This document shows, piece after piece, positions 24,582-32,320 of a stretch of 47,700 bases of DNA. The translations under genes were made by a program, and so were the position numbers. How positions within the stretch are numbered: the first letter of the stretch is position 1; every line of letters begins with the position of its first letter. Origin of the DNA: Clostridiales bacterium (GTDB lineage: Bacteria; Bacillota; Clostridia; Oscillospirales; Oscillospiraceae); NCBI GenBank assembly GCA_019418025.1, contig DYCR01000013.1, positions 1 through 47,700 on the forward strand, read 5' to 3'. The notes under the pieces are model-generated. The model searched no databases. It saw only the letters and a program-made list of their open reading frames with translations, and was not told the origin of the DNA.

Positions 24582-24980
24582 TTACCAAACAAATGCCAGC
24601 ACTTCGCCGCCGATGTGCAGCTCGCGTGCCTTCTTGTCGGTCATAACGCCCTTGGAAGTAGAGACAATGGCGATACCCAGGCCCTTGAGAACCTTGGGCA
24701 GCTCCTCAGCACCAGCGTAAACACGCAGGCCGGGCTTGGAGACACGGCGCAGGCCGGAGATAACGGTCTGCTTCTTTGCCAAATACTTCAGAGTGATGTG
24801 GATCATGCCCTGGTTGCCGTTGTCAACAACGGTGAAGGACTTGATGTAGCCCTCGTCCACCAGAATCTGAGCAATAGCCTTCTTCAGGTTGGAAGCAGGA
24901 ACATCCACAGTTTCGTGCTTTGCAGAGTTAGCGTTCCGAATACGGGTCAGCATATCTGCTACGGGATCGGTGATTTGCAT
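24582..24980 (-). CDS. rpsH: Small ribosomal subunit protein uS8
   Basis: 132 residues. DPVADMLTRIRNANSAKHETVDVPASNLK and the C-terminal STSKGVMTDKKARELHIGGEVLAFVW are diagnostic. uS8 is an early 16S rRNA binder. The 132-base spacer to rpsN upstream is long for this cluster and contains only a 5-bp ACGGG/CCCGT stem at 25006-25020. Confidence 0.98.
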   Translation of the reverse strand: MQITDPVADMLTRIRNANSAKHETVDVPASNLKKAIAQILVDEGYIKSFTVVDNGNQGMIHITLKYLAKKQTVISGLRRVSKPGLRVYAGAEELPKVLKGLGIAIVSTSKGVMTDKKARELHIGGEVLAFVW

Positions 24981-25112
24981 GTTAAATATCCTCCTTAATG
25001 AAGTTACGGGCTAAACCCGTTAAGACAAGGGGGTATCGAGTGAATGCGGTCGAATCAGATCCAGCCCATCTTCACCCGACTTCCCGTGCCTGTTTTACAT
25101 TATAACTCGACC

Positions 25113-25298
25113 TTACCAGCTAGCCTTGCGGACACCGGGGATCTGGCCCTTGTAAGCCAGCTCACGGAAGCAGATACGGCAAACGCCGTAGTCGCGCAGG
25201 TATGCATGGGGTCTGCCGCAGATTTTGCAGCGATTGTAGCGGCGGCTGGAGAACTTGGGCTCAGCCTGCTGCTTCAGAATCATAGACTTCTTTGCCAT
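25113..25298 (-). CDS. rpsN: Small ribosomal subunit protein uS14, zinc-binding type
   Basis: 61 residues from MAKKSMILK. An in-frame upstream start at 25316 would add six residues lying over the ribosome binding site and is rejected. Two CxxC pairs (CKICG and CRICF) bind zinc, which marks the short type Z form found in Gram-positives. Confidence 0.97.
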   Translation of the reverse strand: MAKKSMILKQQAEPKFSSRRYNRCKICGRPHAYLRDYGVCRICFRELAYKGQIPGVRKASW

Positions 25299-25312
25299 TA
25301 TCGTTCCTCCAA

Positions 25313-25858
25313 TCAAGCGTAGAAGGGAGCGCCGAGCTGGCTCAGCAGCTCCTTAGCTTCCTCATCGGTGGCAGCAGTGGTGCAGATGCAGATATCCATA
25401 CCACGGATCTTATCCACCTTGTCGTACTCGATTTCGGGGAAGATCAGCTGCTCCTTCAGACCGAAGGCATAGTTGCCGCGGCCGTCAAAGCTGTTGGGGT
25501 TGATGCCACGGAAGTCGCGGACACGGGGCAGCGCAATGCTGAACAGACGGTCCAGGAACTCGTACATCTTGGCACCACGCAGGGTGACCTTGACACCAAC
25601 ATTTTCGCCCTCACGGAGCTTGAAGTTTGCAACGGACTTGCGAGCCTTGCAGATCACAGCCTTCTGGCCGGTGATGATGCCCAGATCCTTTACGATAGCC
25701 TCAATCTCCTTCGCGTTGTTCTTGCTCTCGCCGCAGCCGACGTTGATAACAACCTTGTCCAGCTTGGGGATCTGCATAACGCTCTTGTAACCGAACTTCT
25801 TCATCAGAGAAGGAGCGATCTCTTCGGTGTACTGAACTTTCATTCTAGGTGCATTCAT
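25313..25858 (-). CDS. rplE: Large ribosomal subunit protein uL5
   Basis: 181 residues. IPKLDKVVINVGCGE, GQKAVICKARKSVANFKLREGENVGVKVTLRG and FRGINPNSFDGRGNYAFGLKEQ are typical. uL5 binds 5S rRNA and contacts the P-site tRNA. The start at MNAPRMKVQY may instead be the internal Met6. Confidence 0.97.
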   Translation of the reverse strand: MNAPRMKVQYTEEIAPSLMKKFGYKSVMQIPKLDKVVINVGCGESKNNAKEIEAIVKDLGIITGQKAVICKARKSVANFKLREGENVGVKVTLRGAKMYEFLDRLFSIALPRVRDFRGINPNSFDGRGNYAFGLKEQLIFPEIEYDKVDKIRGMDICICTTAATDEEAKELLSQLGAPFYA

Positions 25859-25875
25859 TGATTACTCCTCCTTCA

Positions 25876-26181
25876 TTAGATTTCGGTGCCGCACTTGCGG
25901 CAGATACGGACCTTCTTGTCGCCGTCGATCTTGTGACCGACACGGACACCCTTACCGCACTTGTCGCAGAACAGAGCGACCTTGCAGGTACGGATGGGGG
26001 TCTCCTTCTTTACGATGCCACCGGTCTCGCCCTGCTTACGGGGCTTGGTGTGGCAGGTAGCGACGTTAACGCCCTCGACAACAACCTTGTTCTCAGCGGG
26101 CATGGCAACCAGGACCTTGCCCTTAACACCCTTGTCCTTACCGGACAGGACAATAACGGTATCGTTCTTCTTAATGTTCAT
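25876..26181 (-). CDS. rplX: Large ribosomal subunit protein uL24
   Basis: 101 residues. An N-terminal KOW barrel (KKNDTVIVLSGKDKGVKGKVL) is followed by a C-terminal part with a CxxC pair (CDKCGKGVRVG, then CRKCGTEI) that may bind zinc. uL24 initiates 50S assembly. Confidence 0.97.
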   Translation of the reverse strand: MNIKKNDTVIVLSGKDKGVKGKVLVAMPAENKVVVEGVNVATCHTKPRKQGETGGIVKKETPIRTCKVALFCDKCGKGVRVGHKIDGDKKVRICRKCGTEI

Positions 26182-26196
26182 CCTTCAGTACCCCCA

Positions 26197-26565
26197 TTAG
26201 ATGACTTCGGGAGCCAGAGACAGGATCTTCATGTAGTCTCTGTCACGCAGCTCACGTGCCACCGGTCCAAAGATACGGGTGCCACGGGGATTCTTGTCGT
26301 CCTTGATGATAACAGCTGCGTTCTCGTCGAAACGAACGTAGGTGCCATCCTCACGGCGGACGCCGCGCTTGGTGCGGACGATAACAGCCTTAACGACATC
26401 ACCCTTCTTCACAGTGCCGCCGGGAGCAGCCTTACGAACGGAAGCAACGATGACATCGCCGATGTTACCGTACTTACGCTTGGAGCCGCCCAGGACACGA
26501 ATGGTGTGGATTTCCTTAGCGCCGGTGTTGTCGGCAACCTTCAGATAGCTTTCCATTTGTACCAT
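26197..26565 (-). CDS. rplN: Large ribosomal subunit protein uL14
   Basis: 122 residues, full length. YLKVADNTGAKEIHTIRVLGGSKRKYGNIGDVIVASV and IFGPVARELRDRDYMKILSLAPEVI are the family ends. It lies at the subunit interface and binds the silencing factor RsfS in other bacteria. Confidence 0.98.
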   Translation of the reverse strand: MVQMESYLKVADNTGAKEIHTIRVLGGSKRKYGNIGDVIVASVRKAAPGGTVKKGDVVKAVIVRTKRGVRREDGTYVRFDENAAVIIKDDKNPRGTRIFGPVARELRDRDYMKILSLAPEVI

Positions 26566-26580
26566 AGTTGTCCGACCTCC

Positions 26581-26844
26581 TTACTTAGCCTTTTCAATAA
26601 TGTTGATGAGTCTCCATCTCTTGTCCTTGGACAGGGGACGGGTCTCCATGACCTCAACGGTATCGCCGATGCCGCACTCGTTGTTTTCGTCGTGTGCCTT
26701 CAGCTTGTAAGTCCGCTTCATGGTCTTTTTATACAGAGGATGCTGGTAGCTATCCTCAACCGCAACCACAATGGTCTTGTCCATCTTATCGGAGACAACA
26801 GTACCAATTCTGGTCTTGCGGAAAGCTCTATTCATTTCAGTCAT
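26581..26844 (-). CDS. rpsQ: Small ribosomal subunit protein uS17
   Basis: 87 residues, an OB-fold 16S rRNA-binding protein. RKTRIGTVVSDKMDKTIVVAVE and YKLKAHDENNECGIGDTVEVMETRPLSKDKRWRL are diagnostic. It follows rpmC by 14 bases. Confidence 0.98.
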   Translation of the reverse strand: MTEMNRAFRKTRIGTVVSDKMDKTIVVAVEDSYQHPLYKKTMKRTYKLKAHDENNECGIGDTVEVMETRPLSKDKRWRLINIIEKAK

Positions 26845-26858
26845 AATTGCTTACCTCC

Positions 26859-27056
26859 TCAGACGTTGGTCTCTTTCTCACGAATAATGGTCATGACGCG
26901 GGCGATGTCCTTCTTGACTGCCGCAATCTGCATGGGGTTTTCCAGCTGGTTAGTGGCATGCTGCATGCGGAGCATGAACAGATCCTTCTTCAGGTCTGCC
27001 AGCTTCTTGTTCAGCTCTTCAACAGACAGGTTTTTGATTTCCTTTGCCTTCATCAT
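26859..27056 (-). CDS. rpmC: Large ribosomal subunit protein uL29
   Basis: 65 residues, two helices. KAKEIKNLSVEELNKKLADLKKDLFMLRMQHATNQLENP is typical. uL29 lies at the tunnel exit and contributes to docking of signal recognition particle and trigger factor. The start ATG shares one base with the rplP stop (TAATG), with a second ATG directly after it. Confidence 0.97.
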   Translation of the reverse strand: MMKAKEIKNLSVEELNKKLADLKKDLFMLRMQHATNQLENPMQIAAVKKDIARVMTIIREKETNV

Positions 27057-27490
27057 TATTCACCACCAATCTCAGTAACAGGCTCTTCCTTCTTGATGAT
27101 GCGGGTCTTGATGGGCAGCTTGTGCTGAGCAAGTCTCAGTGCCTCACGGGCAACTTCCTCAGAAACGCCAGCAATCTCGAACATCACCTTCTGGTTCTTG
27201 ACCACAGCGACCCAGCCTTCAGGAGCGCCCTTACCGGAACCCATACGAGTACCCAGGCCCTTCTTGGAATAAGGCTTGTCGGGGAAAATCTTGATCCAGA
27301 CCTTACCGCCACGCTTGGTGGAACGGGTCATGGCAACACGGGCTGCCTCGATCTGGTTACCGGTGATCCAGCCGGGCTCGAGAGCCTGGATGCCGAATTC
27401 ACCATAAGATACGGTATTACCACGGGTGGCGGTACCGGTCATACGGCCACGCTGCACCTTGCGGTACTTAGCTCTTTTGGGCATCAGCAT
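27056..27490 (-). CDS. rplP: Large ribosomal subunit protein uL16
   Basis: 144 residues. MLMPKRAKYRKVQRGRMTG and the PDKPYSKKGLGTRMGSGKGAPEGWVA block near the A-site and peptidyl transferase centre are intact. Its ATG shares one base with the rpsC stop (TAATG). Confidence 0.98.
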   Translation of the reverse strand: MLMPKRAKYRKVQRGRMTGTATRGNTVSYGEFGIQALEPGWITGNQIEAARVAMTRSTKRGGKVWIKIFPDKPYSKKGLGTRMGSGKGAPEGWVAVVKNQKVMFEIAGVSEEVAREALRLAQHKLPIKTRIIKKEEPVTEIGGE

Positions 27491-28254
27491 TAGCGGTTAC
27501 CTCCTTCGCGGTTATAGTTTCTTCTCTCGCCCTGGCGACGGTCGTTGCGGCGATCGCCGTTGCGGCGGTCACGGCGCTCACGACGCTCGCGGGGAGCGGG
27601 CTCGGGAGCAGCAGCGCGCAGGGTGGTGTTCAGGACTTCGCCCTTGTAGATCCACACCTTAACGCCGATGCGGCCGTAGGTGGTAGCAGCCTCAGCAAAG
27701 CCGTACTCGATGTCGGCACGGATGGTCTGCAGAGGAATGGTACCCTCGTGATAGCTCTCGGAACGGGCAATTTCAGCACCGCCCAGACGGCCTGCGCAGG
27801 TGACCTTGATGCCCTTGGCACCCAGACGGGTAGCCTGCTGCATAGCCTTCTTCATTGCACGGCGGAAGCTGATACGCTTCTCCAGCTGCTGAGCGATGTT
27901 CTCTGCAACCAGCTGTGCGTTCAGGTCGGGGCTGCGAACTTCAACGATGTTCAGAGCAACGCTCTTGCCCAGACGAGCTTCCATATCCTTGCGCAGGTTT
28001 TCGATCTCAGCGCCAGCCTTGCCGATGACAACGCCGGGGCGAGAGCAGTTGATGTTGATCTTTACCTTGCCGTTGCTGCGCTCGATCTCGATCTTTGCAA
28101 CGCCAGCGGAGTAAAGCTTGTTCTTCAGATACTTTCTGATGTTGAAATCTTCAACAACCAGATCGCCAACCTTGTCCTCACGGGCGTACCAGCGGGAATC
28201 CCAGTCCTTGATAACGCCAACGCGCAGACCATGGGGATTAACTTTCTGTCCCAT
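27490..28254 (-). CDS. rpsC: Small ribosomal subunit protein uS3 with Arg-rich C-terminal extension
   Basis: 254 residues; B. subtilis uS3 has 218. The first ~215 residues are standard: MGQKVNPHGLRVGVI, the KH domain around RPGVVIGKAGAEIENLRKD, and the C-terminal domain ending near KVWIYKGEVLNTT. An added tail of ~37 residues follows, composed almost only of Arg, Glu, Asp, Asn and Gly (APEPAPRERRERRDRRNGD, then more of the same). uS3 lines the mRNA entry channel and has helicase-like activity; a basic, disordered tail there could touch incoming mRNA. The role of the tail is inference. Confidence 0.97.
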   Translation of the reverse strand: MGQKVNPHGLRVGVIKDWDSRWYAREDKVGDLVVEDFNIRKYLKNKLYSAGVAKIEIERSNGKVKININCSRPGVVIGKAGAEIENLRKDMEARLGKSVALNIVEVRSPDLNAQLVAENIAQQLEKRISFRRAMKKAMQQATRLGAKGIKVTCAGRLGGAEIARSESYHEGTIPLQTIRADIEYGFAEAATTYGRIGVKVWIYKGEVLNTTLRAAAPEPAPRERRERRDRRNGDRRNDRRQGERRNYNREGGNR

Positions 28255-28266
28255 AGCTACCTCCTG

Positions 28267-28602
28267 TTAAGCCTTCTCGCTCACACCGATGGTGATGTGA
28301 GTGGTTCTCTTGAGAATACGAACGAAACCGCGTCTGGATGCGATTCTGCCGCGCTTCAGCACAGGGCCGGGGTTAGCGATCACAGTGGAAACATACAGGT
28401 TATCCGCATTCATGTGGTTGTTATGCTCAGCATTTGCTACAGCGCTCTTCAGCAGCTTAGCCATGGGCTCACAAGCAGCCTTAGAGGTCTGGCTCAGATA
28501 TGCGGCAGCGGTCTTAACGTCCTTGCCCCGGATCATGTCGCAAACCAGCTTCACCTTACGGGGAGACATGCGGACGTACTTTACATGTGCAAAAACTTCC
28601 AT
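28267..28602 (-). CDS. rplV: Large ribosomal subunit protein uL22
   Basis: 111 residues. VRMSPRKVKLVCDMIRGKDV and the long beta-hairpin loop (GRIASRRGFVRILKRTTHITIGVSEK) that reaches into the peptide exit tunnel are present. Macrolide resistance mutations fall in this hairpin in other bacteria; nothing unusual is seen here. Confidence 0.98.
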   Translation of the reverse strand: MEVFAHVKYVRMSPRKVKLVCDMIRGKDVKTAAAYLSQTSKAACEPMAKLLKSAVANAEHNNHMNADNLYVSTVIANPGPVLKRGRIASRRGFVRILKRTTHITIGVSEKA

Positions 28603-28614
28603 TTCAGTACCTCC

Positions 28615-28893
28615 TTACTTGCTGTTGGCAGTCTTGCTGCCAGAGTGACCACGGAAGGTTCTGGTAGGAACAAACTCGCCCAGCTTGTGGCCGACCATGT
28701 CCTCAGTGACATAGACAGGCACGTGCTTGCGGCCGTCGTGGACAGCGATGGTGTGACCAACGAAGGAGGGGAAAATGGTGGAAGATCTGCTCCAGGTCTT
28801 CAGAACCTTCTTTTCGCCAGCCTTGTTCAGCTCCTCAACGCGCTTGTACAGCTCAGGAGCTACGAAAGGGCCTTTTTTAATACTTCTGCTCAT
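28615..28893 (-). CDS. rpsS: Small ribosomal subunit protein uS19
   Basis: 92 residues. SRSIKKGPFVAPELYKRV, TWSRSSTIFPSFVGHTIAVHDGRKHVPVYVTEDMVGHKLGEF and the end TRTFRGHSGSKTAN are standard. It lies in the 30S head beside uS13. Confidence 0.98.
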   Translation of the reverse strand: MSRSIKKGPFVAPELYKRVEELNKAGEKKVLKTWSRSSTIFPSFVGHTIAVHDGRKHVPVYVTEDMVGHKLGEFVPTRTFRGHSGSKTANSK

Positions 28894-28905
28894 TTCATTT
28901 CCTCC

Positions 28906-29742
28906 TTACTTGCTGTTTCTACGCTTGACAATGAACTTGTCGGTGCGGTTCTTGGTCTTGCGAGTCTTGTAACCCAGTGCAGGCTTACCCCAAGGAGTAA
29001 CAGGTCCGGAGCGGCCGACAGGTGCGCGGCCCTCACCACCACCGTGGGGGTGGTCACAGGGGTTCATGACGGAACCACGAACGGTGGGACGGATACCCAT
29101 ATGACGGGTACGGCCAGCCTTACCGATGTGGACGTTCTCGTGGTCGGTGTTGCCGACCTGACCGATGCAAGCAGTGCAGTTGGTACGAACGTAACGAACT
29201 TCGCCGGAGGGCAGACGGACCTGAGCCAGGTCGCCTTCCTTAGCCATCAGCTGAGCAGCGGTGCCAGCGGAACGAACCAGCTGTGCGCCGTAGCCGGGCT
29301 GCAGCTCCACATTGTGGATAACGGTACCAACAGGAATGTTAGCGATGGGCAGGCAGTTGCCGGGCTTGATGTCGGCGGATGCGGAAGAAACAACCACGTC
29401 GCCGGCCTTCAGGCCGTTGGGAGCCAGGATGTAGCTCAGGGTGTTGTCCTCGTACTTCACCAGAGCGATGAAGGCGGAACGGTTGGGATCGTACTCGATG
29501 CGCTGCACGGTTGCAGGCATGTCAGTCTTCTGACGCTTGAAATCGATGATACGATACTTTCTCTTGTTGCCGCCGCCGCGATGACGGACGGTGATATGAC
29601 CGTAGCTGTTGCGACCGGAGTGCTTCTTCAGGGTCTCAACCAGGCTACGCTCAGGTTTTGCCTTCTTGTCCACGCCTTCAAAAGCGGAGACGGTCATGCC
29701 CCGTCGAGCAGGGGTATAAGGCTTAAAAGTTTTAATAGCCAT
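28906..29742 (-). CDS. rplB: Large ribosomal subunit protein uL2
   Basis: 278 residues. KTFKPYTPARRGMTV opens the protein; the catalytic-centre region NPCDHPHGGGEGRAPVGRSGPVTPWGKPALGYKTR is complete, including the histidine implicated in peptidyl transfer. It is needed for joining of the subunits. Confidence 0.98.
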   Translation of the reverse strand: MAIKTFKPYTPARRGMTVSAFEGVDKKAKPERSLVETLKKHSGRNSYGHITVRHRGGGNKRKYRIIDFKRQKTDMPATVQRIEYDPNRSAFIALVKYEDNTLSYILAPNGLKAGDVVVSSASADIKPGNCLPIANIPVGTVIHNVELQPGYGAQLVRSAGTAAQLMAKEGDLAQVRLPSGEVRYVRTNCTACIGQVGNTDHENVHIGKAGRTRHMGIRPTVRGSVMNPCDHPHGGGEGRAPVGRSGPVTPWGKPALGYKTRKTKNRTDKFIVKRRNSK

Positions 29743-29772
29743 TTTGCGTTTACTCCTTTATTGAGATGTGGA

Positions 29773-30066
29773 TTAGACCATACCCTCGAAGAACTCGATG
29801 GTCTTGGAGTCAGCAGTCAGGGTGACGACAGCCTTCTTGTACTCAGAACGGCGGCCTGCGGGATAAGCGCCGGTGCGCTTCAGCTTGCCCTGCATGCGAA
29901 TGGTGTTGACCTTAGCAACCTTGACGCCGAAGATCTCTTCGACAGCTGCCTTGATCTGGGTCTTGTCAGCATTGACATCAACCATGAAAACATACTTCTT
30001 ATCAGCAACAGCCTCCATGGACTGCTCGGTGATAACCGGTCTTCTAATGATATCGTAAGCGTTCAT
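29773..30066 (-). CDS. rplW: Large ribosomal subunit protein uL23
   Basis: 97 residues. DIIRRPVITEQSMEAVADKKYVFMVDVNADKTQIKAAVEEIFGVKV and GKLKRTGAYPAGRRSEYKKAVVTL are typical. uL23 is the trigger factor and SRP docking site at the tunnel exit. Its ATG shares one base with the rplD stop. Confidence 0.98.
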   Translation of the reverse strand: MNAYDIIRRPVITEQSMEAVADKKYVFMVDVNADKTQIKAAVEEIFGVKVAKVNTIRMQGKLKRTGAYPAGRRSEYKKAVVTLTADSKTIEFFEGMV

Positions 30067-30689
30067 TATGCGAATACCTCCTCGATCTTGGCCAGAGCAG
30101 CCTGATCGACAACCAGCTTGTTAGCGTTGACCACGTCGTAAACGTTGATCAGGTTGGCGAAGGTGACAGCGCAGCCGGGGATGTTGCGGCCGGACTTAAC
30201 AATGATCTGGTCAGCCTCAGCGGTAACGACCAGAGCCTTCTTCTCGGCGCCGACAGCGCTCAGGAAGCTTGCGAAGTCCTTGGTTTTGATGGAATCCATC
30301 TTGATGGAGTCGATGACAACAACATTGTTGTCCTGTGCCTTAGCGGACAGAGCGCTCTTCAGAGCCAGACGCTTCACCTTCTTGTTCAGGGTGTAGCTGT
30401 AATCTCTGGGCTTGGGAGCGAACACGATACCGCCGTGGGTCCACTGAGGAGCACGGGTGCTGCCCTGACGAGCGCGGCCGGTGCCCTTCTGTCTCCAGGG
30501 CTTTCTGCCGCCGCCGGAAACCTCTGCACGAGTCAGAGCGGACTGAGTGCCCTGACGGCAGTTTGCCAGGTGGTTCTTGACCACATCATGGACAACAGCG
30601 CCGTTGGGATCGATGCCGAACACAGCTGCGGAGAGTTCGATCTCGCCGACCTGCTTGCCGGACATATCGTAAACATTAGTCTTAGGCAT
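30066..30689 (-). CDS. rplD: Large ribosomal subunit protein uL4
   Basis: 207 residues. The tunnel-lining loop is visible as GGGRKPWRQKGTGRARQGSTRAPQWTHGGIVFAPKPRDY, and the protein ends with an alpha/beta domain (VVIDSIKMDSIKTKDFASFL). In E. coli uL4 represses its own S10 operon through the leader; a structured leader is present here too, although that mechanism is not established for Clostridia. Confidence 0.98.
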   Translation of the reverse strand: MPKTNVYDMSGKQVGEIELSAAVFGIDPNGAVVHDVVKNHLANCRQGTQSALTRAEVSGGGRKPWRQKGTGRARQGSTRAPQWTHGGIVFAPKPRDYSYTLNKKVKRLALKSALSAKAQDNNVVVIDSIKMDSIKTKDFASFLSAVGAEKKALVVTAEADQIIVKSGRNIPGCAVTFANLINVYDVVNANKLVVDQAALAKIEEVFA

Positions 30690-30708
30690 GATTTAATCTC
30701 TCCTTTCC

Positions 30709-31428
30709 TTAGCCTCTTGCGGAAGCCTTCTGGGGGTTTCTGCCGGAAGCCTTCTGCGGGTTCTTGCTGATGCCGGTCTCGACATTCTTGACCTTGTTGT
30801 TCTTGACGGTGTTGCGGATAAAGACCAGACCGCCCTTGGGGCCGGGGATGGCGCCGCGGATTGCGATCATGTTCAGTTCTGCATTAACCTGAACGATGTC
30901 CAGATTCTCGATGGTGACCTGCTCATTGCCCATCTGACCTGCACCGATCTTACCGGGGAAGATACGGGACTGGTGAGAGGATGCGCCCATAGAACCAGCA
31001 TGACGATGGACAGGGCCGCCGCCGTGGGTCATATCGGTGCGATGTGCGCCATGGCGCTTGATAACGCCCTGGTAGCCGTGACCCTTGCTGATGCCGGTCA
31101 CGTCGATCTTGTCGCCTGCTGCAAAGACGTCAGCCTTGACAACGTCGCCGACATTCATTTCGGCTGCGTTCTCCAGACGGAACTCCTTCAGGTGACGCTT
31201 TGCCTCAACGCCGGCCTTCTTCAGATGGCCAGCCTCAGGCTTGGACAGCTTGTGCTCCTTGATGTCCTCGAAGCCCAGCTGCACGGCAGTGTAGCCGTCG
31301 GTCTCGACAGTCTTCTTCTGAGTGACAACGCAGGGACCTGCCTCAACAACAGTGACAGGGATGACCTTGCCGCTCTCATCGAAGATCTGGGTCATGCCCA
31401 CTTTTTTGCCGATGATTGCTTTCTGCAT
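30709..31428 (-). CDS. rplC: Large ribosomal subunit protein uL3 with duplicated tail
   Basis: 239 residues, about 25-30 longer than usual (B. subtilis 209). The core is standard: IIGKKVGMTQIFDESGKVIPVTVVEAGPC, the SKGHGYQGVIKRHG block, the MTHGGGPVHRHAGSMGA loop that reaches towards the peptidyl transferase centre, and GAIPGPKGGLVFIR. After this comes a linker and a C-terminal tail in which eight residues occur twice (NPQKASGR, NPQKASAR). AAAGGAG precedes the ATG. A 120-base spacer to rpsJ contains a GTTGAC/GTCAAC-based stem-loop. Confidence 0.97.
   Translation of the reverse strand: MQKAIIGKKVGMTQIFDESGKVIPVTVVEAGPCVVTQKKTVETDGYTAVQLGFEDIKEHKLSKPEAGHLKKAGVEAKRHLKEFRLENAAEMNVGDVVKADVFAAGDKIDVTGISKGHGYQGVIKRHGAHRTDMTHGGGPVHRHAGSMGASSHQSRIFPGKIGAGQMGNEQVTIENLDIVQVNAELNMIAIRGAIPGPKGGLVFIRNTVKNNKVKNVETGISKNPQKASGRNPQKASARG
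30721..30768 (-). repeat. 24-bp tandem duplication at the 3' end of rplC
   Basis: Two adjacent near-identical 24-base copies (30721-30744 and 30745-30768), in phase with the reading frame, encode NPQKASAR and NPQKASGR at the end of uL3. The few differences suggest a duplication that is not brand new or is under weak constraint. Confidence 0.8.
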
Positions 31429-31548
31429 TTTGGTTTTCTCCTTTTATAATAGGTTATTGGTTGACTCAGGAACATTGGGTTTCCCGTGTCAACATGACCC
31501 GTCCGCCCGATGCCAGACAGTGCGGGCAGCCATAATTGTGACGAGCAA

Positions 31549-31860
31549 TTACAGCTTTATCTCAATCTCAACGCCAGCAGGCAGATCCAGGCTCATCAGG
31601 GCCTCAACGGTCTTCTGATTGGGGTTGAGAATATCGATCAGTCTCTTGTGGGTTCTACGCTCGAACTGCTCACGGCTATCCTTGTACTTGTGGACAGCAC
31701 GAAGGATCGTCACAACTTCCTTCTTGGTGGGCAGAGGGATGGGGCCGGAAACAGCGGCGCCGTTGCGCTTAGCAGTCTCCACGATCTTAGCAGCGCTGGA
31801 GTCGATCAGCTGGTGATCATAAGCCTTCAGTCTGATGCGGATCATTTCTTGGTTTGCCAT
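31549..31860 (-). CDS. rpsJ: Small ribosomal subunit protein uS10 (NusE)
   Basis: 103 residues. IRIRLKAYDHQLIDSSAAKIVETAKRNGAAVSGPIPLPTKKEVVTILR and the end ALMSLDLPAGVEIEIKL are diagnostic. uS10 acts in the 30S head and in NusB-dependent antitermination. It is the first gene of the cluster, with AAGGAGG before the ATG and a ~260-base leader. Confidence 0.98.
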   Translation of the reverse strand: MANQEMIRIRLKAYDHQLIDSSAAKIVETAKRNGAAVSGPIPLPTKKEVVTILRAVHKYKDSREQFERRTHKRLIDILNPNQKTVEALMSLDLPAGVEIEIKL

Positions 31861-31955
31861 GATTGTTTTCCTCCTTGAAAACGTACTCAGTTTCTTTTGT
31901 GCCTGGGTACGGTGAACTGTTTGTCCGCGCCTCCGTGCGTATCATTCTAGCCTAT

Positions 31956-31980
31956 GAAAAATGGCCGACGCAAGCCGACC
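31956..31980 (-). promoter_or_regulatory. Attenuator-like hairpin in the S10 leader
   Basis: On the - strand GGTCGGC-TTGC-GTCGGCC forms a stem with two G-T pairs, followed directly by ATTTTTC, which resembles a weak intrinsic terminator inside the leader. Elsewhere in the leader two 9-base arms, TGAACTGTT (31913-31921) and AACAGTTCA (32018-32026), are complementary and would enclose the hairpin in a larger fold. Together these suggest control by attenuation; the ligand, possibly a ribosomal protein, is unknown. Confidence 0.5.
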
Positions 31981-32126
31981 CTCTTCCAGATGCAGCGATA
32001 TACGCAAGCGCAATCTGAACAGTTCAGCCGCCCGATGACCGGACATACTCCGCAGAAGTTACCGTCTAGGACGCAATCTCCTGCATCATCGCATCGCACG
32101 CGCAGCTTTCCCACACATGCTCAACC

Positions 32127-32155
32127 ATGATACCACAGGATTTCCCTGTTGTCAA
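32127..32155 (-). promoter_or_regulatory. Main promoter of the S10 ribosomal cluster
   Basis: On the - strand TTGACA (32155-32150, full consensus), a 17-base spacer, then TATCAT (32132-32127). Transcription would begin near 32120, about 260 bases before rpsJ. No other equally good promoter was noticed in the cluster. An AT-rich stretch (GAATTTCATATAAAAAC and neighbours) upstream could act as an UP element. Confidence 0.85.
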
Positions 32156-32280
32156 CCATATTTTCAGAAAAAATCACAAAGTTTTTATATGAAATTCAGT
32201 CATTTTCACAGGCAGCTTTTTCTCACTGCGCAGACTATGGTGATCTGCCGTTTTGCCGCGGCTTCCGCCCCTCGAGGCTG

Positions 32281-32315
32281 CAAAAACTGCCCCGAACGGG
32301 GAATCGTTCGGGGCA
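32281..32315 (-). terminator. Terminator after rsgA
   Basis: TGCCCCGAAC (32288-32297) and GTTCGGGGCA (32306-32315) form a perfect 10-bp stem with an 8-base loop. On the - strand it is followed by GTTTTTG. It starts six bases after the rsgA stop and closes the cdaA-to-rsgA gene run before the S10 promoter. Confidence 0.92.
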
Positions 32316-32320
32316 GGGAT

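Noticed and set aside
27490..27610. Possible frameshift at the end of rpsC
   Set aside because: The tail is in the same frame, ends exactly at the rplP start (TAATG), and is a coherent Arg-rich stretch, so it is an extension and not a frameshift product.
27748..30105. A 785-codon + strand open frame opposite rpsC to rplW
   Set aside because: It crosses many well-defined ribosomal protein genes in antisense; long antisense frames are expected in GC-rich, codon-biased genes.
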